43,526 nt of DNA, taken from positions 1-43,526 of the forward strand of contig CAKOTD010000008.1 in assembly GCA_934120015.1 (NCBI GenBank), read 5' to 3'. The stretch comes from an uncultured Bacilli bacterium (lineage in GTDB: Bacteria > Bacillota_I > Bacilli_A > RF39 > UBA660). Positions 23,508 to 31,547 of the stretch are shown piece after piece. The position numbers and the translations under genes were made by a program. The notes below the pieces were generated by a model. It did no database searches and had not been told where the DNA came from. It saw nothing but the letters and a program-made list of their open reading frames with translations. Numbering within the stretch: position 1 is the stretch's first letter; each line of letters begins with the position of its first letter.

Positions 23508-25291
23508 TGAATTTTAAATCTCAAATAGCTCCTAAAGGGTTACAATTTAGAAGTGCTGATTTTACTATTAGTGATAAATTAACAACTATTTTAACTGTTG
23601 TTTCTTATCCTAAAATTATTGCTCCAGGTTATTTGGCATCTCTTACTAATATGTCTGGTGTAAAGGTATGTATAAAGCATATACCATTACCTTTTTCTGT
23701 TATTAGAAAAATGTTAAATAAGGAAATTGCGGATTTAAAGCAAAGATATCAAGAAGAAAATGATAAGACTATTCAGGAAAGAATTCGTCAAGACTATGAA
23801 TCATTAGAGGCTTTTATTTCTCAGCTTGCTGCTACGAATGCTAAAATATATGATTTTCAAATGCATATTATGATAAGTGCTGATAATCAAGATGAAATGA
23901 ATGCTAAGAAGTTACAATTGCGTAGTTATTTAGAGGCAATGGAATTAAGTGCCTTTCCACTTCGTTTTGAACAAGAGGCAGTATTTAAATCTATGCTTCC
24001 AATTTTCCCAAAGCAAAATATTGAGGATAGGGTTGGTACACCAATTCCTGCGCCAACGCTTGCTGCTATGTATCCTTTTATTTTTGATAGTATAAAAGAT
24101 CCAGGACTTTCTATGCTACTTGGTACTGACTTTTCAGGTGGTGTTATTCTATTTAACCAATTTTTATATCAAATAAGAAAAGAACATAATAGAAATAACG
24201 CTAATATGATTATTTTGGGTACATCTGGTAGTGGTAAGTCTACAGCTGCTAAGTTAATGTTAAGAGCTCATTTAAGAAATAATTATCAAGTTGTTGTTAT
24301 TGACCCTGAGGGTGAACTTGAGGGAATGACTGAGCTATATGATGGTGATTTTATTGATTTAGGTAAAGGTGGAGAATTTGGTATGATTAATCCACTTGAA
24401 GTTGTAATGGACGCTGATGAAGAGGAAATGAGTAGTGGTCTTGGTTATACAGTTCTTACAAGAACTATCCAGTCTATAAAAGCGTTTTTAAAGTATTATA
24501 ATCCTGATATTGAAGAGGATGTTATTACTATGTTTAGTGAAATGGTTCAGGAAACTTATCGTCGTTTTGGAATGGGATTTGATACTGATTTTAGAAGATT
24601 TAAATCTTCTGATTATCCTACTTTTAAGGATGTATATGCAACTATTAAGGGTAAATTATTGTCTATGCCTGATCAAAGTCATGAGAAGGATGTTCTTGAA
24701 AGACTTGAACTTAAGATTAGACCATTAACTAAGGAATTAAGGTATTACTTTGATGGACATACTACAATTCAACCTAAGAGTGATTTTATTGTATTTAATA
24801 TTCGTGAACTTATGAATTCTGAGTCTAATATTAAGAATGCTTTATTCTTTAATATATTAAAATATGCATGGAGTTTGACATTGGATAAGAGTCATAATAC
24901 AGTACTTATTGTCGATGAAGCACATGTTTTGCTTGGTGATAAGAATGCGTTAGGTGCTGATTTCTTGGCACAAATTCAAAGACGTGCTCGTAAATACAAT
25001 ACTGGTACTATTGTTATTACACAGCAACCTAGTGATTTCTGTGATCCTGCAGTTATTACACAAGGAAAAGCAATTTTTGATAACTCAGCTTATTATTTAA
25101 TTATGGGTTTAAAGAAACAAGCTGTTGAAGATTTAGGTAAATTGATTGATTTAAATGATAATGAAAAAGATAGTATTAAGCGTTATAATCAAGGTGAAGC
25201 TTTGTTTGTTTGTGGTAGCAGAAGAATGCGTATAAATGTAATTGCTACTGAGAAAGAGCTTGATTCATTTGGAAATGGTGGAGGATTATAA
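23507..25291 (+). CDS. VirB4-family T4SS ATPase, main part
   Basis: This 594-residue protein shows Walker A GTSGSGKSTAAK at about residues 237-248 and Walker B LIVDEAHVLLG at about 465-475. The downstream 'RRARKYNTGTIVITQQPSDF' segment and the C-terminal 'RYNQGEALFVCGSRRMRI' segment are typical of VirB4/TraE ATPases. VirB4 energises T4SS pilus assembly and substrate transfer at the membrane. Its usual N-terminal domain is encoded by the overlapping preceding gene. The order PrgI-VirB4-peptidase matches prgI-prgJ-prgK of pCF10. ATPase motifs are intact. Confidence 0.92.
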   Translation: MNFKSQIAPKGLQFRSADFTISDKLTTILTVVSYPKIIAPGYLASLTNMSGVKVCIKHIPLPFSVIRKMLNKEIADLKQRYQEENDKTIQERIRQDYESLEAFISQLAATNAKIYDFQMHIMISADNQDEMNAKKLQLRSYLEAMELSAFPLRFEQEAVFKSMLPIFPKQNIEDRVGTPIPAPTLAAMYPFIFDSIKDPGLSMLLGTDFSGGVILFNQFLYQIRKEHNRNNANMIILGTSGSGKSTAAKLMLRAHLRNNYQVVVIDPEGELEGMTELYDGDFIDLGKGGEFGMINPLEVVMDADEEEMSSGLGYTVLTRTIQSIKAFLKYYNPDIEEDVITMFSEMVQETYRRFGMGFDTDFRRFKSSDYPTFKDVYATIKGKLLSMPDQSHEKDVLERLELKIRPLTKELRYYFDGHTTIQPKSDFIVFNIRELMNSESNIKNALFFNILKYAWSLTLDKSHNTVLIVDEAHVLLGDKNALGADFLAQIQRRARKYNTGTIVITQQPSDFCDPAVITQGKAIFDNSAYYLIMGLKKQAVEDLGKLIDLNDNEKDSIKRYNQGEALFVCGSRRMRINVIATEKELDSFGNGGGL

Positions 25292-25325
25292 TAATTAATA
25301 TTAAATGAAGTTAGGAGGTGCCTAG

Positions 25326-27290
25326 ATGGATGATGAAAATGTTGAACAATTAGAAGAAAATTCCCAAGAAAATAGTGAATTAAATCAGGCACCTGCTGAG
25401 TATACAAAACCAAGTACTACAAATAGGTTATATGGAAATAATAATTTAAAGAAGGCAATAAAGAAAGTATTTTTGGGAAAATTTGTTTTAATTATGGTAG
25501 CAATAATTGGAGGAATTTTTCTTTTAATGCTACTGCTATATGCATGTGATACTATATTTGCAAGAATTCTTCCAAATTTTACTGATACTGGTGTTGTTGG
25601 AGTAGAAAATGTATATGACGATAGTAAGGTTGTAAGCTATGTTAAAGAAAAATATGGAATTCATGAATATGGTGAGGTTGATGATGAAGGAAAACTAATA
25701 TTTCCGGTTTCTGATGAAAGCGTTGAAACAAATAATTTTTATCAGGAATTAATGAGGCAAAGGTATATTTGGACGAGTGATTATTATGAATTTGGCTTTA
25801 ATCACTCAGTTGATACTGCTCCATTTACATGGGTTATAAAAGATTGGGCAAATAATGATGTTGACCCTGTTAAAATTATTATTCCAATAAATTACCAAGG
25901 TGTTGTAAATGTAAATTCTCATTTTTATGAATATACAGATGGTCTTGATGATTTAGTTATTGATGATAATGGAACAAAACTTTCTGATTATGAGGGAGAA
26001 CTGAATGTTGAACACAGGGATACTCGTGATTTTTATGAACAGGCAAAGACTAGACTAGGAAGTTCATTTTTTCTATTTCCTGGTGAAAGGGAAATGTTTG
26101 GTAATATAATTGGTGCAAAGATAAAGTATGATGTTGCAACTTATATTGTTGTTCGTGATGATGAGGGAAACTTTATTAAAGATAATTTGGATGCTATTTT
26201 GTCAATGTGGGATGTTGTTAGTAAAATGTACTCTAAAAATGAGGAACATATGAATAGTTTTATTTGTGGACATACACCTGTTACTGCAGCGGAAAACTTT
26301 AATGCAGCATTATCATATGGTTATAGTATGTGTTCTAGTGCAACAGATGTAGATGTTTGGACTAGTAAGAATGCATGTAACGATTATTATCAGATGTTTA
26401 AGGATAATGATTTGGAATACAGTGCAAGAGTTTATTTAGAGGGATTACTTAGATCAAAAGGAGGATTGTGGAAGTATGCTTCTATACCTCCATATAGTTC
26501 TTCTTTTCAAGGTTATGATAAATATGGGAGCCCCGTATGCCGAGCTTATAGTGAATTAGAGGAAGGTCAACTATATTTTACTGTTAGTGTTGAGAGATTT
26601 TATGATGAGAATCAGTTTGCTGATTATATGAAGGATGTTTATATTCCTGTTGTACTAAATGGTAAAGATGGTGATACTGTTTATAATGAGATGAAACAAC
26701 TTGAAAATATATATCGTCAGTTTAATAATGAAACTGTTTCTTCATTAAGTGGCTCTAATGTTGTAGGTGGTGGAACTAATAAGGTTACTAATACGGATTA
26801 TACATGTGATTCTAATAGAAAGCCTAATTTAGCTACTTATCCAGGTCATGGTGGTGTTGATATTAATCATGTTCCAGAAGGGACAAATGTTTATCCATTG
26901 TTTAGTGGTGTTGTTGAGTCTGTAAGTTACACTGGTAATATAAATTGTCCTCCTGCAGGTAGTGATGTTACTGGATATACCTGTGGTCATTGTGCCAGTT
27001 CATATGGTATTGGTGGTTATGGTAATTATGTGGTTGTAAGAGGAACAGCTGCTAACGGGACTGAATATCGTACTTATTATGCCCATTTAAGTAAAATTAA
27101 TGTTAGTGTAGGTCAGGCTGTTGATGAAAATACTGTTATAGGTGCGGTTGGAAATACTGGTTGTTCTACCGGAGCTCATTTGCATTTGGAATTACGAACT
27201 TTAGGTGGGTCTAGGGTATTTGCTACTAGTATTTATGATGATGATTCTGTAAAAAGTGTTTTATGTTCTAGAAAACCAAAGGAGGCATAA
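25326..27290 (+). CDS. T4SS-associated M23 peptidoglycan peptidase (VirB1-like role)
   Basis: This 654-residue protein has a cytoplasmic acidic N-terminus (about 1-50), a single membrane helix (about 53-77), an extracellular region of about 420 residues with no recognised fold, and a C-terminal M23/LytM domain (about 500-625). The zinc motif residues are visible: GHGGVDI (H-x3-D), TYYAHL, and AHLHLEL (H-x-H). The enzyme should cut peptide cross-links to open the wall for the T4SS, the role PrgK or CwlT-type proteins play in monoderm conjugation. AGGAGG precedes the ATG. It directly follows the VirB4 gene, as prgK follows prgJ. Confidence 0.82.
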   Translation: MDDENVEQLEENSQENSELNQAPAEYTKPSTTNRLYGNNNLKKAIKKVFLGKFVLIMVAIIGGIFLLMLLLYACDTIFARILPNFTDTGVVGVENVYDDSKVVSYVKEKYGIHEYGEVDDEGKLIFPVSDESVETNNFYQELMRQRYIWTSDYYEFGFNHSVDTAPFTWVIKDWANNDVDPVKIIIPINYQGVVNVNSHFYEYTDGLDDLVIDDNGTKLSDYEGELNVEHRDTRDFYEQAKTRLGSSFFLFPGEREMFGNIIGAKIKYDVATYIVVRDDEGNFIKDNLDAILSMWDVVSKMYSKNEEHMNSFICGHTPVTAAENFNAALSYGYSMCSSATDVDVWTSKNACNDYYQMFKDNDLEYSARVYLEGLLRSKGGLWKYASIPPYSSSFQGYDKYGSPVCRAYSELEEGQLYFTVSVERFYDENQFADYMKDVYIPVVLNGKDGDTVYNEMKQLENIYRQFNNETVSSLSGSNVVGGGTNKVTNTDYTCDSNRKPNLATYPGHGGVDINHVPEGTNVYPLFSGVVESVSYTGNINCPPAGSDVTGYTCGHCASSYGIGGYGNYVVVRGTAANGTEYRTYYAHLSKINVSVGQAVDENTVIGAVGNTGCSTGAHLHLELRTLGGSRVFATSIYDDDSVKSVLCSRKPKEA

Positions 27291-27291
27291 T

Positions 27292-27927
27292 ATGAGAAAG
27301 ATTTTTATATGTTTGATTTTAATATTATTATGCTCTGGTTGTTCTGATATTAAATATAGTTTAAAGCTTGATAAAAATATTTCTGAGAATATAACTGTTT
27401 CTGATAAAGACTATCATAGTTATGAGGTTACTGATGATATTGGGAATATTTCTGCTTTTGAATACTTCTTTCAAACTTTACCATATAGATCATCTGGTGA
27501 TGGAGATGGTAATTATTATGCTAGTCAAGTTTATGATAATTTTGATTCTTTTGTAGATAATACTTTAGTTTTTAATAAATTGTTTGATAAAAGTAATATT
27601 TTAGTAAATGGTTCTAAAGTAAAGGTAAATATAACTGCTACGGATGAAATTATTAAGAAATTTAAAAGTGTTGATTCTCTTGAAATATCATTGTCTATTC
27701 CATATTATGTAAGCCATAATAATGCGGATAAGGTTAGTGGTAATACTTATACTTGGGTAATTGATGATATTGAGAAGGATAGTATTATTATTAATTTCGA
27801 TATGTCAAAGAGTGCTGATTTTATAATGAACATTATAAAAATTGTGGTTATCTGTGTAATTGTAATTGGATTAATTAGTGTTATAATATATTTTGTTAAT
27901 CGTAATAAAAAGGTAAATGATATTTAG
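27292..27927 (+). CDS. Lipoprotein with C-terminal membrane helix, unknown
   Basis: This protein has 211 residues from ATG 27292 (AAAGGAGG upstream; the in-frame start at 27256 lies inside the peptidase gene). It starts with a lipoprotein signal and lipobox LLCSGC (Cys17 lipidated). An ectodomain of about 150 residues follows, and a second anchor helix lies near residues 180-203 with a basic cytoplasmic tail. This double-anchored layout is unusual. It sits between the peptidase and VirD4 genes with 1-bp and 11-bp gaps, so it is probably part of the machine. The ectodomain resembles the LppM-like class of Gram-positive lipoproteins only loosely. Confidence 0.7.
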   Translation: MRKIFICLILILLCSGCSDIKYSLKLDKNISENITVSDKDYHSYEVTDDIGNISAFEYFFQTLPYRSSGDGDGNYYASQVYDNFDSFVDNTLVFNKLFDKSNILVNGSKVKVNITATDEIIKKFKSVDSLEISLSIPYYVSHNNADKVSGNTYTWVIDDIEKDSIIINFDMSKSADFIMNIIKIVVICVIVIGLISVIIYFVNRNKKVNDI

Positions 27928-27938
27928 GGGGTAATGAT

Positions 27939-29999
27939 ATGAAATTAAAGTTAAGAATTAATACTGATGATTTAAAGAAAATTATTTTATTTGCGCTCAT
28001 ATTATTATATTTAGTGGCTATTGCTGTTTTAAATGTTGGTAAATTTATTCATGATGGAACTTTTCATGGTTTGAACCCTATTCCGGCTTTTACTTCTAAT
28101 TATTTATTTCCTACTCTAATTTTTTATATTGCCGCTTTGATTGGTATTATATCTAGTGTTTCATCTAGTATTTTTGAAAGAGAAAAGGGTGGACCTGGAT
28201 TAGTTGTTGGTGCTAAAAAAGAAGAGGGATATGCTAGTTGGTTAAAAGAAAAGGAAATGAAAAGTGAACTTAAATTAGTTCATCCTAGTGATGAGAAATC
28301 TGAATATGGTGGGATTCCTTTAATTAATAATGGAAAAGAAATTTGGGTTGATAATGGTGAATATCACAATTTAATTATTGGTTCAACTGGTTCTGGTAAA
28401 ACAGAAATGCTAGTACAACCGATGGTTAAAATTCTTGCTAAAAGTCATCAGTCTATGATTATTACTGACCCTAAAGGTGAAATATATGAAAGAAATGCTA
28501 ATGAACTTCGTGAAAAAGGTTATAAAATAGTTTTATTAAACTTTCGTGACCCACAAAAAGGAAATTGTTGGAATCCACTTGCTCTTCCATATTCTTTATA
28601 TAAAAGTGGTAATCCTGATAAAGCAAATGAATTACTTGATGACCTTGCTATGAATATATTGTATGATGAAAAGTCTCAAAATGCTGATCCATTCTGGGAA
28701 AAAACATCAGCAGATTATTTTGCTGGACTTTCTCTTGCATTGTTTGAGGATGCAAAAGAAGAAGAAATTAATCTAAATACTATAAATTTAATGACTACAG
28801 TAGGTGAGGATAAATTCCGTAATACTACTTATATTAAGGAATATTTTAATTATAAAGATCCTGCTTCTCCAGCTTATGTAAATGTTGCTAGTACGATAAA
28901 TTCACCGCCTGAAACAAAAGGAAGTATCTTATCTGTTTTCAAACAAAAGATTAAATTATTTTCTTCAAGAGAAAATCTATCTGAGATGCTTTCACATAGT
29001 GATTTTGATATGAAAGATATTGGTAGAGAAAAAACAGCTGTATTTATTGTTGTTCAAGATGAAAAAAAGACATATCATTCGTTAGTTACAATCTTTATTA
29101 AGCAAGTTTATGAAACTTTAATTGATGTTGCACAAGAATCAGGTGGAAAGTTACCATTTAGAACTAATTTTATATTAGATGAGTTTGCCAATATGCCACC
29201 ACTTAAAGATGTAACTACAATGGTTACTGCTGCTAGAAGTAGGGCTATCCGCTTTAGCTTTATAATTCAAAACTTTGCCCAACTTTATCAAGTATACGGT
29301 AAAGAAAATGGAGAAACTATTAAAGGTAACTGTGGAAACATTGTTTATTTAATTAGTAGTGAGCTTTCGGCTCTTGAGGAATTAAGTAAGATGTGTGGTG
29401 AAAAGAAATCTAAAGAAAAAGAAAAAACATCATCTACACCTCTTGCAACCGTAAGTGATTTACAAAGATTGCCTAAATGGACTATTGTTGTTTTAAGAAT
29501 TAGAAAAATGCCATTTAAGACAAAACTTACTCCAAACTTTATTTTGGAGCAAAATAATGCTTGGGGTAAAAATTATGATAAAGCTACATATCCTTTAAGA
29601 GAAAAACAACAGATTCATTTGTTTGATATAAAGAAATATGTTGAGGAAAAGTCTAAAGAAAAATTTGAAAGTATGTTTGGTGAAAATTCAAATGGAATGC
29701 CTCCGATGTTTAATGGAGGATTACCTCCAATGTTTGGTGGTGGAATGCCTCCAATGTTTGGAAATAATTCTGCTAATGGAAGTAAACCAATGAATGGTAA
29801 TATTAATTTGGATGATCTTGTTAAAAGTATAGATGCTAAAATTGCCGAACTTGAGGCCGAAGAAAAGCTTGAAGAGGAAGCAAAAAATAATAAAGTTATT
29901 GATGAAAATAAAGATGAATCTCAACAAGAGGTTACTGATGATATTGAAACCATTTCTGATGATGAGTTCTTTGATGATTTCTTTAGTGATGATGAATAG
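27939..29999 (+). CDS. virD4: VirD4/TraG-type T4SS coupling ATPase
   Basis: This 686-residue protein has two N-terminal membrane helices (about 14-33 and 53-75), Walker A GSTGSGKTEM at about 147-156, Walker B FILDEFANMP at about 410-419, and the family pattern 'TDPKGEIYE' and 'NPLALPYSLY'. The C-terminal tail carries three PPMF-[NG]-GG-type units (about residues 585-610) and then a very acidic helix and tail, which could be a substrate- or partner-binding extension. VirD4 proteins deliver DNA or protein substrates to the T4SS. No relaxase is encoded in the window, so a protein or effector substrate is plausible (inference). It is the last gene of the operon. Confidence 0.92.
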   Translation: MKLKLRINTDDLKKIILFALILLYLVAIAVLNVGKFIHDGTFHGLNPIPAFTSNYLFPTLIFYIAALIGIISSVSSSIFEREKGGPGLVVGAKKEEGYASWLKEKEMKSELKLVHPSDEKSEYGGIPLINNGKEIWVDNGEYHNLIIGSTGSGKTEMLVQPMVKILAKSHQSMIITDPKGEIYERNANELREKGYKIVLLNFRDPQKGNCWNPLALPYSLYKSGNPDKANELLDDLAMNILYDEKSQNADPFWEKTSADYFAGLSLALFEDAKEEEINLNTINLMTTVGEDKFRNTTYIKEYFNYKDPASPAYVNVASTINSPPETKGSILSVFKQKIKLFSSRENLSEMLSHSDFDMKDIGREKTAVFIVVQDEKKTYHSLVTIFIKQVYETLIDVAQESGGKLPFRTNFILDEFANMPPLKDVTTMVTAARSRAIRFSFIIQNFAQLYQVYGKENGETIKGNCGNIVYLISSELSALEELSKMCGEKKSKEKEKTSSTPLATVSDLQRLPKWTIVVLRIRKMPFKTKLTPNFILEQNNAWGKNYDKATYPLREKQQIHLFDIKKYVEEKSKEKFESMFGENSNGMPPMFNGGLPPMFGGGMPPMFGNNSANGSKPMNGNINLDDLVKSIDAKIAELEAEEKLEEEAKNNKVIDENKDESQQEVTDDIETISDDEFFDDFFSDDE

Positions 30000-30123
30000 T
30001 AGTATGTAGTGCTTTAGTATGAAAACTTTGATTCTTTTTAATAGGGGCAATTAACTATAATTAGTTAAGACACTTCTGACCAAAATTCTAAAAATATTTT
30101 CTTATAAAATTTATAAAAAGTAA

Positions 30124-30151
30124 TTGACATTTAATATTATTTGTGTATAAT
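30124..30151 (+). promoter_or_regulatory. Consensus promoter of the orphan RNA
   Basis: Perfect TTGACA (30124-30129) and perfect TATAAT (30146-30151) have a 16-bp spacer. The expected transcription start (about 30158) is the first base of the RNA stem. Confidence 0.85.
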
Positions 30152-30157
30152 TATATG

Positions 30158-30234
30158 TAATTGGTACTCAGGAAACTTTCGAAGCCCTGAGTCAATTATT
30201 CCTTAATTTTCTTTTAGAAAGTTAAGGTTTTTTT
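30158..30234 (+). ncRNA. Structured small RNA or attenuated leader, no known family recognised
   Basis: Immediately after a consensus promoter, TAATTG-(GT)-ACTCAGG (30158-30172) pairs with CCTGAGT-CAATTA (30186-30198). This gives a 13-bp stem with a 2-nt bulge and a 13-nt loop (30173-30185). A terminator follows at 30201-30234. The loop segment AACTTTC (30174-30180) is perfectly complementary to GAAAGTT (30217-30223) inside the terminator, so a pseudoknot or antiterminator is possible. The whole transcript would be about 77 nt. It may be a stand-alone regulatory RNA or a riboswitch-like attenuator for the rhodanese gene 125 bp downstream. It does not match SRP RNA, 6S, tmRNA or a riboswitch that I know. 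Confidence 0.65.
30201..30234 (+). terminator. Terminator of the orphan RNA
   Basis: CCTTAA (30201-30206) pairs with TTAAGG (30222-30227). An inner CTTT/AAAG pairing has a TAG loop, and seven Ts follow. The inner arm competes with the RNA loop (30174-30180) for pairing. Confidence 0.85.
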
Positions 30235-30358
30235 GCTTTGAAATGGAGAATATGTTTTTGTATTGTTTGTGGCTTGCTGAATAATTTGATTAAAATATAG
30301 ACTGATTAACTTAAAATAAGTATTTATGTGCATATATTATTATGGGGTGGTAAATTTT

Positions 30359-30643
30359 ATGACTACTATTACAGTAAATGAACTACTTTCCCTTGGTAAT
30401 ATAAATCTTATTGATATAAGAAGCCATATAAATTATAATAATAATCATATACCAGGTGCTAAAAATATTGAGTATAGTGAATTAATAAATGATTATATGA
30501 AATATTTAAATAGAAATGAAAAATATTATTTCTATTGCCAAAGGGGTGTGACTAGTCATAAACTTTGTTCATATTTGGATAGATTAGGATACGATGTTAC
30601 AAATGTTGCAGGTGGTTATGAAAGTTGGATATTAGAAAAATAA
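30359..30643 (+). CDS. Single-domain rhodanese-like protein
   Basis: This 94-residue protein starts at ATG 30359, supported by GGGGTGG upstream rather than the ATG at 30326. Rhodanese motifs are present: 'NLIDIRSHINYNNNHIPGAKNI', abbreviated I-D-I-R ... H-I-P-G-A, and the active-site loop CQRGVTS with catalytic Cys60, then 'GYDVTNVAGGYESW'. Such proteins transfer sulfane sulfur from thiosulfate or persulfides; the substrate here is unknown. The protein is cytoplasmic. It is a single-gene unit ended by the hairpin at 30642, downstream of the orphan RNA. Confidence 0.9.
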   Translation: MTTITVNELLSLGNINLIDIRSHINYNNNHIPGAKNIEYSELINDYMKYLNRNEKYYFYCQRGVTSHKLCSYLDRLGYDVTNVAGGYESWILEK

Positions 30644-30666
30644 GTGATTTATTCACTTGTTTTTTG
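30642..30666 (+). terminator. Terminator after the rhodanese gene
   Basis: AAGTGA-TTTAT-TCACTT stem-loop is followed by GTTTTTTG; the TAA stop overlaps the stem. Confidence 0.78.
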
Positions 30667-30674
30667 TATTTGTC

Positions 30675-30698
30675 AAAAAAAAGAAGTAATTACTTCTT
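30675..30698 (-). terminator. Terminator of the minus-strand metallophosphoesterase operon
   Basis: On the minus strand, AAGAAGTAA/TTACTTCTT is followed by a T8 run (the A tract at 30675-30682 on the plus strand). The hairpin covers the last codons of the metallophosphoesterase. Confidence 0.75.
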
Positions 30699-31547
30699 AA
30701 CTATTCTATAAAAATTAATAGATGGTTTATTAAGGAATCTTATATGTAATCCAGTTGTTCCTAATCCACTTGAAATATAAATATTACCTTTATTTGTATT
30801 ATAGAATTCATTATAGTATTTAGTTGCACCTTTTGGCTTAAAAATTGCCCCAATAATAGGTAATCTAAATTGTCCATTATGACTATGTCCTGCTAAAATT
30901 AAGTCATATTTATTACTTAAGGTATTTACGTAATCTGGTTCGTGCATAAGCATTATTTTAAAGGCAGGTTTATTGTTTTCTAAATACAAATTAATATCTT
31001 TTTCTTTTTCACTTATTTTTTTTGTATTTGATATATTTGAGCTTATTCCAGCAATAAAAATTTGATTATTTTTACTATAAATAATATCATAACTATCAGA
31101 TATATCAAAAAAATCTGTATTTTTAATTATATTGTTAAATAATTTGGTTTGATCATGATCACCTGTAATTATATATTTTTTTATATTGCAATTAATATTT
31201 TTTAGTAGTTCATTTAACTCTTTTTGCTCTTTATCAGTTATTTTATCGTCCATAATATCACCAGTGATAACAACTATATCTGGGTTTATTTCGTTAATTT
31301 TTAGAACAACTCTTTCAAATTCTTTTTTATTATAATATTTACCATAGTGAATATCAGAAATATGAATAATTTTAAGCCCATAAAATTCATTTGGAATATT
31401 TTTACTTTCAATTTTATATTCTTTTACTTTTAATCCTTTTGTAGCAAAGTTAAATCCGTACACACTTATTAAAATAGTAATTAATACAAATATTACTATT
31501 ATTTTAACAAGTTTAGGCAACAATTTGTGTTTTTTCTTTTCTGTCAT
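30690..31547 (-). CDS. Membrane-anchored metallophosphoesterase (YkuE-like)
   Basis: This 285-residue protein has an N-terminal basic segment and one membrane helix (about 12-30), then a calcineurin-like metallophosphatase domain. Metal-binding motifs seen are HISDIHYGKY (D-x-H), VITGDIMDD (G-D), ITGDHDQ in the place of the usual G-N-H-[DE], LMHEPDY and LAGHSHNGQ (G-H-x-H). It most resembles YkuE-type membrane phosphoesterases; the substrate is unknown. The Asn-to-Asp change in the G-N-H motif affects a metal ligand and is worth noting. It is translationally coupled to the upstream CPBP gene through a shared TAATG on the minus strand. Confidence 0.85.
   Translation of the reverse strand: MTEKKKHKLLPKLVKIIVIFVLITILISVYGFNFATKGLKVKEYKIESKNIPNEFYGLKIIHISDIHYGKYYNKKEFERVVLKINEINPDIVVITGDIMDDKITDKEQKELNELLKNINCNIKKYIITGDHDQTKLFNNIIKNTDFFDISDSYDIIYSKNNQIFIAGISSNISNTKKISEKEKDINLYLENNKPAFKIMLMHEPDYVNTLSNKYDLILAGHSHNGQFRLPIIGAIFKPKGATKYYNEFYNTNKGNIYISSGLGTTGLHIRFLNKPSINFYRIVKK

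Larger units (their letters stand above)
30000..30358. other. Intergenic region with dyad, promoter and structured RNA
   Basis: No protein gene is seen in these 359 bp. They hold a 7-bp dyad TTAACTA-TAAT-TAGTTAA (30051-30068) without a T tract, the promoter at 30124-30151, the RNA at 30158-30234 and an AT-rich leader before the rhodanese gene. Only about 155 bp separate the VirD4 stop from the RNA gene. Confidence 0.7.

Noticed and set aside
29700..29760. Tandem repeat in the VirD4 gene as a CRISPR-like or minisatellite array
   Set aside because: Only three imperfect coding units (PPMF-GG) with no spacers; better explained as a protein repeat.
5580..29999. Interpretation as an integrative conjugative element
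   Set aside because: No relaxase, full-length integrase, replication gene or recognised att pair encloses the whole locus; the only flanking repeats bound the small AbiE island.
30051..30068. Dyad TTAACTA-TAAT-TAGTTAA as the terminator of the VirD4 operon
   Set aside because: No T tract follows; kept only as a possible protein-binding site.
30158..30234. SRP RNA, 6S RNA or preQ1 riboswitch
   Set aside because: The SRP GGAAG/AGCAG core, the 6S open bubble and the preQ1 loop-tail signature are not present.
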